Shown in pieces: positions 17,193 through 25,347 of a stretch of DNA of 41,648 nucleotides. The first letter of the stretch is position 1; each line of letters starts with the position of its first letter. Source of the stretch: an uncultured Lentisphaeria bacterium. Its GTDB lineage: Bacteria; Verrucomicrobiota; Lentisphaeria; Victivallales; UBA1829. The translations under genes and the position numbers were made by a program. The notes below the pieces were generated by a model. The model saw nothing but the letters and a program-made list of their open reading frames with translations, was not told where the DNA came from and ran no database searches. The stretch is from contig CASEFP010000232.1 in NCBI GenBank assembly GCA_949287225.1, forward strand, positions 1 through 41,648, given 5' to 3'.

Positions 17193-18061
17193 AGGGAATC
17201 ATACTGGCCGGCGGTGCGGGGACGCGTCTGCATCCGATCACGCAGGGAGTTTCCAAACAGCTCCTCGCGGTCTATGACAAACCGATGATCTACTATCCGC
17301 TCTCCGTGCTGATGCTGGCGGGCATCCGCGAGATCCTCGTCATCACGACGCCGGAGGATCAGAGTGGATTCATCCGGCTTCTCGGAGACGGATCGAAGTT
17401 CGGCGTCCATCTTTCCTATGCGGTTCAGCCGTCGCCGGACGGTCTGGCGCAGGCGTTTCTGATCGGGGAAACGTTCATCGGGAAGGATTCCGTCGCGCTG
17501 GTGCTCGGCGACAACATTTTCTACGGGGCGAATCTCAGCGCGCTCCTGCGCGAAGCCGCGGCAAGGAAAAAAGGCGCGACCGTGTTCGGTTACTATGTGA
17601 GCGATCCCGAACGCTTCGGCGTCGTCGAGTTCGACAAGGAGGGCAGGGCGGTTTCCATTGAGGAAAAACCCGCGCGTCCGAAATCGCACTTCGCGGTCAC
17701 GGGACTCTATTTCTACGACAACGACGTGGTGGAGATTGCGAAAAACATCAGACCTTCCGCCCGCGGCGAACTGGAGATCACCAGCGTCAACAACGCCTAT
17801 CTGGAGCGCGGCGATCTGCATGTGGAGAAACTCAAGCGCGGTTATGCGTGGCTGGATACCGGGACGCATGAAAGCCTGCTCGACGCGGCGAATTTCATCC
17901 GGACGATCGAAACAAGACAGGGCCTTCAGGTCGCCTGCCTTCAGGAGATCGCCTATGCCAACGGATGGATGACGAAGGACGAAGTGCGCGAAAGCGTCAA
18001 AGACATGATGAAAACCGAATACGGAGCATATGTGATGCGCCTGATTCAGGACGGGGAATAA
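17189..18061 (+). CDS. rfbA: glucose-1-phosphate thymidylyltransferase
   Basis: The 290-residue protein starts [19 protein letters not shown], the nucleotidyltransferase loop (GGxGTRLxPxT), followed by [18 protein letters not shown], which binds dTTP and the sugar phosphate. LGDNIFYG (about 108-115) holds the metal-binding Asp, and FGVVEFD plus [11 protein letters not shown] are further RmlA signatures. It makes dTDP-glucose from dTTP and glucose-1-phosphate, the first and normally feedback-inhibited step of dTDP-rhamnose synthesis. It overlaps rfbB by four bases and is followed by rfbC after six bases. Confidence 0.97.
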   Translation: MKGIILAGGAGTRLHPITQGVSKQLLAVYDKPMIYYPLSVLMLAGIREILVITTPEDQSGFIRLLGDGSKFGVHLSYAVQPSPDGLAQAFLIGETFIGKDSVALVLGDNIFYGANLSALLREAAARKKGATVFGYYVSDPERFGVVEFDKEGRAVSIEEKPARPKSHFAVTGLYFYDNDVVEIAKNIRPSARGELEITSVNNAYLERGDLHVEKLKRGYAWLDTGTHESLLDAANFIRTIETRQGLQVACLQEIAYANGWMTKDEVRESVKDMMKTEYGAYVMRLIQDGE

Positions 18062-18067
18062 GAAACT

Positions 18068-18640
18068 ATGAATGTAATCAGGACGGAAATCGAGGATGTT
18101 CTCATTGTCGAGCCGAAAGTGTTCGGCGATGCGCGCGGCTATTTTTTTGAATCCTGGAATCAGGAAGTTTACGAAAAGAACGGAATCAAAGCAGTTTTTG
18201 TGCAGGACAATGAATCGAAATCGCGCTTTGGCGTCCTGCGCGGACTCCATTTTCAGGCACCGCCGTATACGCAGGCGAAACTGGTCCGCGTGATTCATGG
18301 CGCGGTTCTCGACGTTGCCGTCGATATCCGCAAGGGGTCTCCGACGTTCGGGAAGCATGTGGCCGTGGAGCTTTCGGGGGAAAACAAGCGCCAGCTCTTT
18401 GTTCCGCGCGGCTTCGCGCACGGATTCGTTGTGTTGAGCGACGAGGTGCTCTTCGCCTACAAATGCGACAATCGCTACATGCCGTCGCACGAACGGGGAA
18501 TCGCCTGGAACGATCCCGCGCTCGGCATTGACTGGCGCGTCAATGTGCACTCTTTCATTCTCTCCGAAAAAGACACGAAGAATCCGCTTCTTGCCGAAGC
18601 GGAGGTTTTTGATTACAACAAAAGGGAGTATCTGTGTTGA
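18068..18640 (+). CDS. rfbC: dTDP-4-dehydrorhamnose 3,5-epimerase
   Basis: The 190-residue cupin-fold enzyme has catalytic His61 in VLRGLHFQ (57-63) and Tyr131 in LFAYKCDNRY, at the positions known for RmlC. Also present are FVPRGFAHGF (111-120) and DVAVDIRKGSPTFG. It inverts C3 and C5 of the 4-keto sugar, step three of the pathway, and works as a dimer. Its last seven bases overlap the start of rfbD. Confidence 0.97.
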   Translation: MNVIRTEIEDVLIVEPKVFGDARGYFFESWNQEVYEKNGIKAVFVQDNESKSRFGVLRGLHFQAPPYTQAKLVRVIHGAVLDVAVDIRKGSPTFGKHVAVELSGENKRQLFVPRGFAHGFVVLSDEVLFAYKCDNRYMPSHERGIAWNDPALGIDWRVNVHSFILSEKDTKNPLLAEAEVFDYNKREYLC

Positions 18641-19497
18641 AAGTTCTTCTGACAGGCGGGAAAGGAATGCTCGGGCGCACGCTCTGTGCGGAGCTTTCCG
18701 ACTTCGAAGTGATCCCGACCGATTTGCCGGAGGCGGATATCACCGATGAGCACGGGATTGATGCCGTCATTGGCGGATATGCGCCGGACGCCGTGATTCA
18801 CTGTGCGGCAATGACAGCCGTGGACAAATGTGAAACGGAACGGGATCTTGCCTATAAACTGAACGCGTTCGGGACGGCGAACGTCGCGTCCGCGTGTCAC
18901 AGGAACGGCGTGCGGCTGATTGCGATTTCCACGGATTATGTGTTCGACGGCACCTCGGAGCATCCCTATACCGAATTCGACCGCCCCGGCGGCGGGCATA
19001 CGGTTTACGGACAGAGCAAGTTTGTCGGTGAAGAGATGATCCGCTGTCACTGCCCGAATCATGTCATTGCCCGGATCTCGTGGCTGTACGGTGCGGGAGG
19101 CCCCAGTTTCGTCCATGCGATGATGAAACTCGCGGACGGGACGCGCCCGGAACTGATGGTTGTCAGCGATCAGGTCGGCAATCCGACCAGCACACTTGCC
19201 GTCGCGCGGAAACTCCGCGAAATCCTGAAGCGCCCGGAGCTGGTCGGAACGTATCACATGACCTGCGAAGGGGAGGCGTCCTGGTATGAATTCGCACTGG
19301 AGATTTTCCGGCGGACGGGCATTTCACAGAAGGTCGTTCCCTGTTCGACGGCGGAATTCCCGCGCCCCGCGCCGCGTCCGGCGAATTCCCGCCTTGAAAA
19401 AATGATGCTCCGTCTGAGCGGGCTTTCTCCGATGCCGGACTGGAAAGAGGCGCTTTCCGAGTTTCTGGCAAAGGAATTTCCGGACAAGGTGGTGTAA
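18634..19497 (+). CDS. rfbD: dTDP-4-dehydrorhamnose reductase
   Basis: The 287-residue SDR-fold enzyme starts at GTG 18634, supported by AAAGGGAG eight bases upstream inside rfbC. It has the nucleotide site LLTGGKGMLGR (5-15), ISTDYVFDG (98-106) and VYGQSKFVGE with Tyr125 and Lys129. It reduces the 4-keto group with NADPH to complete dTDP-L-rhamnose. NPTSTL and the WYEFA segment near the C-terminus are family signatures. The TAA stop shares a base with the ATG of the next gene (TAATG). Confidence 0.96.
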   Translation: MLKVLLTGGKGMLGRTLCAELSDFEVIPTDLPEADITDEHGIDAVIGGYAPDAVIHCAAMTAVDKCETERDLAYKLNAFGTANVASACHRNGVRLIAISTDYVFDGTSEHPYTEFDRPGGGHTVYGQSKFVGEEMIRCHCPNHVIARISWLYGAGGPSFVHAMMKLADGTRPELMVVSDQVGNPTSTLAVARKLREILKRPELVGTYHMTCEGEASWYEFALEIFRRTGISQKVVPCSTAEFPRPAPRPANSRLEKMMLRLSGLSPMPDWKEALSEFLAKEFPDKVV

Positions 19498-20591
19498 TGG
19501 AGAATAATATTTATGCCGTAATCATGGCGGGCGGCCGCGGGGAACGCTTCTGGCCGGAGTGCCGCGCGGCACGTCCGAAGCAGCTGATGAATCTCTTCGG
19601 CAATGCGCCGCTGATCGAACAGACCGTTCTCCGCCTTCAGGGGCTGGTCCCGGAGAAGAATATTCTGATTGTTACAAACGAGGCCTATGCCGACCGCATC
19701 CGGGCGCTGCTGCCGCAGATTCCCGCGGAGCATGTGATCGGGGAACCATGTGCGCGGGATACCGCGCCGTGTGTCGCGCTTGCAGCGGGGATTGTCAAGG
19801 CGCTGGCCCATTCGGAAGATGCAAGGATGATTCTTCTTCCCGCGGATCATTTCATCGTCAACCAGCAGGCGATGATTGCCGATCTGAGTGCCTGTGCGGA
19901 CGCGGTTGCCGGGCGGCATGCGATCGCCACCATCGGAATCACCCCGTCCGAACCGAGTCCCAACTATGGTTATATCGCCTGCGGCGCGGCGGTTGCGGGA
20001 TTGGAACGGAAGTTTTTTGAAGTGGTCCGCTTTACGGAAAAACCCTCTGTCGAGACGGCTGAGCAGATGCTTGCGCAGGGAAATTATAAATGGAACAGCG
20101 GGATGTTCATATTTTCCGTGAAAACGATTCTGGATGAGATGCGTGTCCAGACTCCGGAACTGTATGCTTTCGCGGAGAATGTCGCAGATGTCTGGGATAA
20201 GGAAAAATTCTCTCCGGCATGCCGGGAGACATTTGCAAATCTGCCGAAGATATCCTTTGATTATGCAATCATGGAACACGCGTCCGGCATTCTGGTGCTT
20301 GAAGCGGCTTTTGACTGGGACGATATCGGCAACTGGGCCTCTCTGCGCAACCATTTCGAAGCGGATTCCGATCATAATGTCATACAGGCTTCGGCGGAGC
20401 TGCTGAACTGCCGGGACTGCATTGTTTTTTCCAGAGATGCGGATCGCCTGATTGCCGGAATTGATCTGTGTGAAACAGCCATTATCCAGACGCCGGATGT
20501 GACTCTGGTTGCGCCAGTATCCAGTATGGGAAAGATCAAGCTTCTCCTGAAAGAACTTGCTTCGAAAAAGGAAAAACAGAAATATATCTGA
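19497..20591 (+). CDS. manC: mannose-1-phosphate guanylyltransferase
   Basis: The 364-residue protein starts with VIMAGGRGERFWPECR (about 8-23) and RPKQLMNLFG, the GMP-type nucleotidyltransferase loop, and has VIGEPCARDTAP, LPADHFI, RFTEKP and WNSGMFIF, all diagnostic of GDP-mannose pyrophosphorylases. It makes GDP-mannose from GTP and mannose-1-phosphate. It is a single-domain enzyme, without the phosphomannose isomerase half of longer AlgA/ManC proteins. It is coupled to rfbD by a one-base overlap, so the operon supplies both rhamnose and mannose donors for surface polysaccharide or glycoprotein. Confidence 0.94.
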   Translation: MENNIYAVIMAGGRGERFWPECRAARPKQLMNLFGNAPLIEQTVLRLQGLVPEKNILIVTNEAYADRIRALLPQIPAEHVIGEPCARDTAPCVALAAGIVKALAHSEDARMILLPADHFIVNQQAMIADLSACADAVAGRHAIATIGITPSEPSPNYGYIACGAAVAGLERKFFEVVRFTEKPSVETAEQMLAQGNYKWNSGMFIFSVKTILDEMRVQTPELYAFAENVADVWDKEKFSPACRETFANLPKISFDYAIMEHASGILVLEAAFDWDDIGNWASLRNHFEADSDHNVIQASAELLNCRDCIVFSRDADRLIAGIDLCETAIIQTPDVTLVAPVSSMGKIKLLLKELASKKEKQKYI

Positions 20592-20611
20592 ACCCGGGAG
20601 GAGACCGTTTC

Positions 20612-21541
20612 ATGGCATACAAAATTGAGGAGAAACTGGTGATCGGGGTTGCGTCCAGCGCCCTTTTCCAGCTGGACGAGGCGGACAATGTGTTCCGCAA
20701 GCAGGGATTGAACGCGTATCGCGACTATCAGTATGAGCATCAGCATGACATCCTCAACACGGGTGTGGCGTTCCCGTTTGTGAAGCGCCTGCTGGCGATG
20801 AATCAGTGCTTTCCCGACACCCAGCCGATCGAGGTCGTCCTCCTCAGCCACAACGATCCGGATACGGGACTGCGCGTTTTTTATTCGATCCAGCATTACG
20901 GTCTCAACATCATCCGCGCGGCGTTCACCACCGGCGACTCTCCGTTTAAGTACATTCCCGCCTACAATGTCTCGCTGTTCCTCTCCGCCAATTCCAGCGA
21001 TGTCCGGCAGGCGATGAAGGAAGGGTATCCGGCGGGGCAGGTTCTCGCCAGTGCGGCCGAGGACGATCCCGGCAATCCGGGATTGTGCATCGCGTTCGAC
21101 TTCGACGGCGTGATCGCCGACGCCAGCGCCGAGGAGATCTATCAGAAGGAGGGAATCGAAAAATTCTACTCCGCCGAAACGGAGAAAGCCATGATCCCGC
21201 ACGCGCCGGGGCCGCTCGCCGATCTCTTCTCGAAGCTTGCGAAACTCCACAAACTGGAGGACGAGCGCCTCAAGAACGATCCGAAATACCAGCGCTACAT
21301 GAAGATGGCGATTGTGACGGCACGCTCGGCTCCCGCGCATGAACGGGTGGTTACGACGCTGCGCAAATGGGACATTCCCGTGGATCAGACCTTTTTCCTC
21401 GGCGGCATGGACAAGGGACGCATTCTTTCGATTCTGCGCCCGCATATCTTTTTCGACGATCAGCGCCATCCGCATCTGGATGCCTCGAGTCCTTTCACGC
21501 CGTCGGTTCACATTCCGCTTGAGTCCGTCCGCGAGTATTGA
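20612..21541 (+). CDS. 5'-nucleotidase (cytosolic NT5C1-like family)
   Basis: The 309-residue protein matches the bacterial relatives of cytosolic 5'-nucleotidase I (Pfam 5'-nucleotidase family PF06189 by recollection). The HAD-type nucleophile motif is FDFDGVIAD (162-170) with Asp163 and Asp165. IVTARSAP carries motif II, and KGRIL plus FFDDQRHPH carry motifs III and IV. It should dephosphorylate nucleoside monophosphates in the cytoplasm. GGGAGGAG precedes the ATG. It is last in the nucleotide-sugar operon, 20 bases after manC, where it could remove dTMP/GMP released by glycosyltransfer; that link is inferred. No terminator was seen after it. Confidence 0.85.
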   Translation: MAYKIEEKLVIGVASSALFQLDEADNVFRKQGLNAYRDYQYEHQHDILNTGVAFPFVKRLLAMNQCFPDTQPIEVVLLSHNDPDTGLRVFYSIQHYGLNIIRAAFTTGDSPFKYIPAYNVSLFLSANSSDVRQAMKEGYPAGQVLASAAEDDPGNPGLCIAFDFDGVIADASAEEIYQKEGIEKFYSAETEKAMIPHAPGPLADLFSKLAKLHKLEDERLKNDPKYQRYMKMAIVTARSAPAHERVVTTLRKWDIPVDQTFFLGGMDKGRILSILRPHIFFDDQRHPHLDASSPFTPSVHIPLESVREY

Positions 21542-21576
21542 GAGCGCGCTTTCCTGTCCGTGAGGCGGATTGTTCC

Positions 21577-21605
21577 ATGGAAAAAAGGAAAAAGCGTGCT
21601 ATAGT
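21577..21605 (+). promoter_or_regulatory. possible promoter of the PstS-like/bioD pair
   Basis: TATAGT (21600-21605) is a good -10 and identical to the rpmA -10, including the flanking bases. The -35 position (ATGGAA, 21577-21582, 17 bases away) is a poor match, so activity may need an activator. Confidence 0.35.
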
Positions 21606-21639
21606 ATCCTCTTCTCCTGCAACGAGGAAAGGTTCTGCC

Positions 21640-22443
21640 ATGAAAAAAACGCTTACTCTGCTTCCTTTGTTTTTCTGCGCACTGCTGCTTTGCGCGGACG
21701 AGGCGCGGGTTGCCTGCTTCAACCATTACGGCGCTTTTTTTCAGGATTTCCCGAGACGGGGGGATCTGATCCTGCGTGTCGGGAAAGTGGATTCCGCTGA
21801 GATTCTGAAGCGTCTGGAGGACGGCACGCTCCGCATGGCGATTTCCGAACGGCTTCCCGCGCACCCGGAACGCTTCGACATTGCGGAGCTTGCCGTGGAC
21901 GGCGACCTTGTCGCGGTGCATCCTGAAAATCCGCTGAAGAACATCTCAAGCGGCGATGCGCGGCAGCTTCTGCGCGGAGAGCTTCCCACCTGGAAGCCTT
22001 TGACGGGGCAGGACAGGATCATCCATCTTTATCTGGCCTCCTCCGCTCTGCCGCCGCCTCCGCCCCGCGCGGAGAAACCGCCGGAAAAGAAAACGCTGCC
22101 TGACAAGGCGGGAAAGGGAAAGCATGCGATGGTGCTCCGGACGGAAAATCATTCCAGGAGTTTCATTCTGCTCTTTGTCGATCCGGACGGCGCGGCGAAG
22201 CTGCCGCTTGCCTCATACCGCGAAGACCGGATCAAACTGCTTGCCGTGGACGGCGCTGCTCCGACGCTGGCGAATTTCCGGAACGGAACCTATCCGCTCT
22301 GCCGGAAAATCTATCTGATCTGCGCGAAAAATCCGACGGACTCCGAAAAGGAGCTGGCTTCCTATATCAAAAGCAGAGCGTTCGGCGCACGGATTTACGC
22401 CGACGGCGCCCTGCCGCTCGAACAGAAGGACGAATCAAAATGA
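21640..22443 (+). CDS. exported PstS-like periplasmic binding protein, degenerate
   Basis: The 267-residue protein has a signal peptide (MKKTLTLLPLFFCALLLCADEA). The mature part keeps marks of the phosphate-type PBP family: VAVHPENPLKNISSGDARQLLRGELPTWK (a relative of the NPL-LS-QL-IF-G-NW segment, about 95-122) and FRNGTYPLCRKIYLI near the C-terminus. A Pro-rich linker PPPPPRAEKPPEKKT (about 144-158) splits it. It is shorter than true phosphate-binding proteins, and the residues that bind phosphate near the N-terminus are not recognisable, so the ligand is unknown. The start at 21640 has GAGGAAAGG eight bases upstream. It overlaps bioD by four bases (ATGA) and no transporter genes are near. 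Confidence 0.75.
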   Translation: MKKTLTLLPLFFCALLLCADEARVACFNHYGAFFQDFPRRGDLILRVGKVDSAEILKRLEDGTLRMAISERLPAHPERFDIAELAVDGDLVAVHPENPLKNISSGDARQLLRGELPTWKPLTGQDRIIHLYLASSALPPPPPRAEKPPEKKTLPDKAGKGKHAMVLRTENHSRSFILLFVDPDGAAKLPLASYREDRIKLLAVDGAAPTLANFRNGTYPLCRKIYLICAKNPTDSEKELASYIKSRAFGARIYADGALPLEQKDESK

Positions 22444-23099
22444 AAACGTATTTTGTAACCGGAACCGGAACCGGAATCGGAAAAACCTATGTGTGCGCGC
22501 TTCTGGCGAAAACCGCCGTCGCGGCAGGGTTGCGGACAGCGGTGATGAAACCCGTTCAGACCGGAATGACCGACCCGATGCTCGGGGATCTCGGCGAGGT
22601 CCGGCGCCGTGCGCCGGGGATTCTGGAGATTCCGTCTGAACTTGCCTGTCCCTACTGCCTTGCCTATGAATCCTCGCCGCACCTTGCCGCGGAGAAGGAA
22701 TCCGTTGTCATTGATTTTGCCCGGATCCGGCATTGCTGTGATGAAATCGTGGCGCGTTACGCCCCCGATGTGATGTTTCTGGAGGGCGCCGGCGGAATCT
22801 GCGTGCCGCTCTCTCCGCGCGTTCTTACCTGCGAACTGATCGGCGCGCTTGGTTTTGAAGTGCTTCTTGTCGCGCCCGCGGGACTGGGTTCGATCAATCA
22901 CACGCTTCTCTCGCTGGAGTATCTGCGGAACCGTGAGATTCCCGTGGCGGGCGTGATTCTCAACGCGTTCAGCAGTCCGCCGACCGAGATTGAGCTTGAC
23001 AACATCGGCATGATCGAATCGTTCGGAAACGTCCGTGTGCTTGCCACGGCCTCGCAGGGGGCGGACGCGTTCAGCATGTGCACGCTGTTTTCCGCGTGA
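22440..23099 (+). CDS. bioD: dethiobiotin synthetase
   Basis: The 219-residue protein starts MKTYFVTGTGTGIGKTYVC, with P-loop GTGTGIGKT (8-16). MKPVQTG follows, where the lysine contacts the carbamate intermediate, and then EGAGGICVPL, the family signature. It closes the ureido ring of dethiobiotin from 7,8-diaminopelargonate, CO2 and ATP, the second-to-last step of biotin synthesis. No other bio gene is in the window, so the pathway is scattered or partial. Translation is coupled to the upstream PstS-like gene. Confidence 0.95.
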   Translation: MKTYFVTGTGTGIGKTYVCALLAKTAVAAGLRTAVMKPVQTGMTDPMLGDLGEVRRRAPGILEIPSELACPYCLAYESSPHLAAEKESVVIDFARIRHCCDEIVARYAPDVMFLEGAGGICVPLSPRVLTCELIGALGFEVLLVAPAGLGSINHTLLSLEYLRNREIPVAGVILNAFSSPPTEIELDNIGMIESFGNVRVLATASQGADAFSMCTLFSA

Positions 23100-23265
23100 C
23101 CGGGAGTCTCCGGCCCTGAACGGACACCGGGAACTCCTGCCGCGCGGATTGTTTTTCCCTGATATTTTTACCCTGCGCCGGTATTTTGCATGTGCATTTC
23201 GGCAAAAAGAGGTTATATTTCCGGAAAAGAGATTCTGAGTCAAACATGCGAGGTGTGTTGCAATC

Positions 23266-24414
23266 ATGGACAGCAGCAGAATACGCAGCCGTGTCTGGGT
23301 CGAGGTCGATCTGGATACGCTGGAGGAAAATTTCAATAAAATCCGGAAGGCGGTCGAACCTGCGAAAGTGCTCGCGGTTCTGAAGGCGAACGCCTATGGT
23401 CTCGGGGTGGAGAAAATCGCGGAGCGCCTGAACCGTGCGGGCGCGGCGGGCTTCTGCGTCGCGGAGCTCAAGGAGGCGCTTCCGCTGGTTCGCTTCGGCA
23501 AGCCCGTGCAGATTCTCGGCGGCGTGCTGGATTACGAGATTCCCGACGCGGTGGCCAACGGCGTGATCCTCGGCATCACCGACATGGAGACGGCAAAAAA
23601 GATCAGCGCGGAGGCGGTCCGGCAGGGGAAAACCGCCGAATGCCATTTCAAGCTTGATACCGGCATGGGCCGTCTCGGCATTCTCGCGAAGGACGCTGTA
23701 GCGCTCATTCCTGAGGTTCTGCGTCTGCCGAATCTGGACTGCTGCGGGATTTATTCGCATTTTCCCGTGGCGTATCGCGGGGAGGACAATTTCAGCACGC
23801 GCCAGGCGGACCAGTTCTACCGGATTCTGGACGCGATGCGGGAAAAGGGGATCCATTTCCGGAAGATCCACATGGCGAACAGCGACGGGATCAACAACTG
23901 CCCGTTCTCCTACCGCTATCCGTTCAATTACGTCCGGACGGGGATCAATCTGCACGGTTCGTTCGACAGCGAGGGCCAGCGCGTGCTGGATCTCAAATCC
24001 ATTCTGACGCTGAAAACCCGTGTGGTCGCCGTGCGGAACATGCCGGCCGGACACACGATCGGCTACGGGGGCACCTGCCGGCTCGTCAAGGATACGCGCG
24101 TGGGGACGATCTGCGCGGGGTATGCCGACGGGCTTCCGCTGAATCTCTCCAACCGCGGCTATGTCGTCATCAGGGACCGCCTCTGCCCGATTCTCGGGCG
24201 GCTTTCGATGGATTACACGACGGTGTCTCTCGAGCAGTTTGAGGAGGGGGAGGTCCGGCCGGGAGACGAGGTGATCTGTCTCGGCGGCGAGGGGATGCAC
24301 GCGGTTCCCGTGGAGAACTGGGCGCAGCTCAAGGGGACGCATCCCTACGATGTGATCTGTTCGCTGGGAACGCGCGTGGAACGGGTGTTTGTCAGCCGCG
24401 AATTCAATCAATGA
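23266..24414 (+). CDS. alr: alanine racemase
   Basis: The 382-residue fold-type III PLP enzyme has AVLKANAYGLG with PLP-lysine Lys40, the TGMGRLG segment (about 131-137), and GHTIGYGGT with the catalytic tyrosine near residue 266 on the other subunit. GRLSMDYTTV (about 310-319) is the second alr signature. It interconverts L- and D-alanine for peptidoglycan, evidence that this organism makes a peptidoglycan-type wall. The ATG follows GAGGTG at a rather long spacing. TATATT at 23214-23219 is a likely -10 without a clear -35. A lipoprotein gene follows 23 bases after its stop. Confidence 0.97.
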   Translation: MDSSRIRSRVWVEVDLDTLEENFNKIRKAVEPAKVLAVLKANAYGLGVEKIAERLNRAGAAGFCVAELKEALPLVRFGKPVQILGGVLDYEIPDAVANGVILGITDMETAKKISAEAVRQGKTAECHFKLDTGMGRLGILAKDAVALIPEVLRLPNLDCCGIYSHFPVAYRGEDNFSTRQADQFYRILDAMREKGIHFRKIHMANSDGINNCPFSYRYPFNYVRTGINLHGSFDSEGQRVLDLKSILTLKTRVVAVRNMPAGHTIGYGGTCRLVKDTRVGTICAGYADGLPLNLSNRGYVVIRDRLCPILGRLSMDYTTVSLEQFEEGEVRPGDEVICLGGEGMHAVPVENWAQLKGTHPYDVICSLGTRVERVFVSREFNQ

Positions 24415-24437
24415 CTCAAATAACGGAGGGGAGTTTC

Positions 24438-24980
24438 ATGAAAAAGAGAGGAAAAACAGCCGTTGTTCTGGCGGCGTCCGTGCTGCTCGGCATGATGAGC
24501 GCGTGCATCAGTGTGACCTATACCGGCGTTGAGGATCTGCCGCCGCTGGCGTCCGATGCGAAGGTTGCCGTTTATTACGAGAAATCGCTGATTCCGGTCC
24601 CGGAATCACAGTATACGAAAATCGGCGAGGTGACCGCGAGCGCCTCGACCGCCAGCTTCACCATGACGGAAATCAAGGCGCGGATTATCGAGGAGGCCCG
24701 GGAGAAAGGAGCCAACGGCGTGCTGATCCAGTCGGTCGATATGCAGAAGGACGGCGAAGTCCGCAGCGACCAGGTGAAGAATCTGGGCGCGCCGACCTGG
24801 ACCACGGTGGACAATTCCGCCAGCAATATTGCACAGGAGCGCGAACTTCTGATCTATTCCAGCGGCAGCGATCCGGATGTTCCGACCTACCGGATTACGA
24901 TCAAGGCGATGCTGTTCAGCATGCCGGAGGCGGCATTGAAGACGGCACTGGAACGGGCGAAGGCCCCCGCCGGAAAATAA
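24438..24980 (+). CDS. small lipoprotein of unknown function
   Basis: The 180-residue protein starts at ATG 24438, which has a strong GGAGGGGAG site; an earlier in-frame ATG (24411) overlaps alr and lacks one. The signal sequence ends in the lipobox GMMSAC (cysteine at about residue 23). The middle part reads KIGEVTASAS, then IKARIIEEAREKGANGVLI, a beta-alpha-beta layout like that of small envelope lipoproteins of the RcsF/YbjQ type; this likeness is weak. Residues 95-150 are polar and may form a loop. It is probably in the alr operon and sits in the outer or inner membrane. I do not recognise the family. Confidence 0.8.
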   Translation: MKKRGKTAVVLAASVLLGMMSACISVTYTGVEDLPPLASDAKVAVYYEKSLIPVPESQYTKIGEVTASASTASFTMTEIKARIIEEAREKGANGVLIQSVDMQKDGEVRSDQVKNLGAPTWTTVDNSASNIAQERELLIYSSGSDPDVPTYRITIKAMLFSMPEAALKTALERAKAPAGK

Positions 24981-25347
24981 AAGAGTGCATGTGAAGCTCG
25001 TCAAGGGCTTTTGTCCCTTGATTACGGGAAAAATACTATCGCCGTATTTCCTTCTTTCTTAAGAGGGGGATATCCCCCTGCACACGGCAAACGGTGTCTG
25101 CGTCATTCCTTACTGAAACTTTTCGGCAGAAAAAGTTTTCTTTCTATGAAAAAAAGAGATTCCGGGGCTTGTCTTTTGGTTGAAACGGTATTATTATACG
25201 GGTTATAAGACGCAAAAAAAGATTTTTTGAGCTCATTGGCGAGAGCAAATCTGTTTCAGAAAAGTTTTTTTGCCGGACAGAATGCCTTTTGGAACGAAAA
25301 GTCATTGCTAGTTGTATTATTAATTAAGATAAGGGGAAATAACGACC
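24981..25347 (+). promoter_or_regulatory. 367-base AT-rich leader with several inverted repeats
   Basis: No supported gene is present. The following can pair in RNA: TCAAGGG/CCCTTGA (25001-25021), TACGG/CCGTA (25023-25046), which competes with AATAC/GTATT (25032-25048), AGGGGG/CCCCCT (25064-25079), and AAACTTTT/AAAAGTTT (25116-25138). Promoter-like elements lie at 25176-25208 (TTGGTT with TATTAT or TTATAA) and 25290-25321 (TTGGAA with TATTAT, spacing 20); none is consensus. AAGGGG (25332-25336) serves the ATG at 25348. The block stands out from its GC-rich neighbours and is the only place from which the seven-gene SPFH operon can be controlled. Confidence 0.55.
25064..25079. repeat. perfect 16-base palindrome
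   Basis: AGGGGGATATCCCCCT is its own reverse complement. As DNA it is a good dimer-protein site; as RNA it forms a six-base G-C-rich stem with an AUAU loop but has no T-run. It lies 268 bases before the SPFH operon start codon. Confidence 0.6.
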
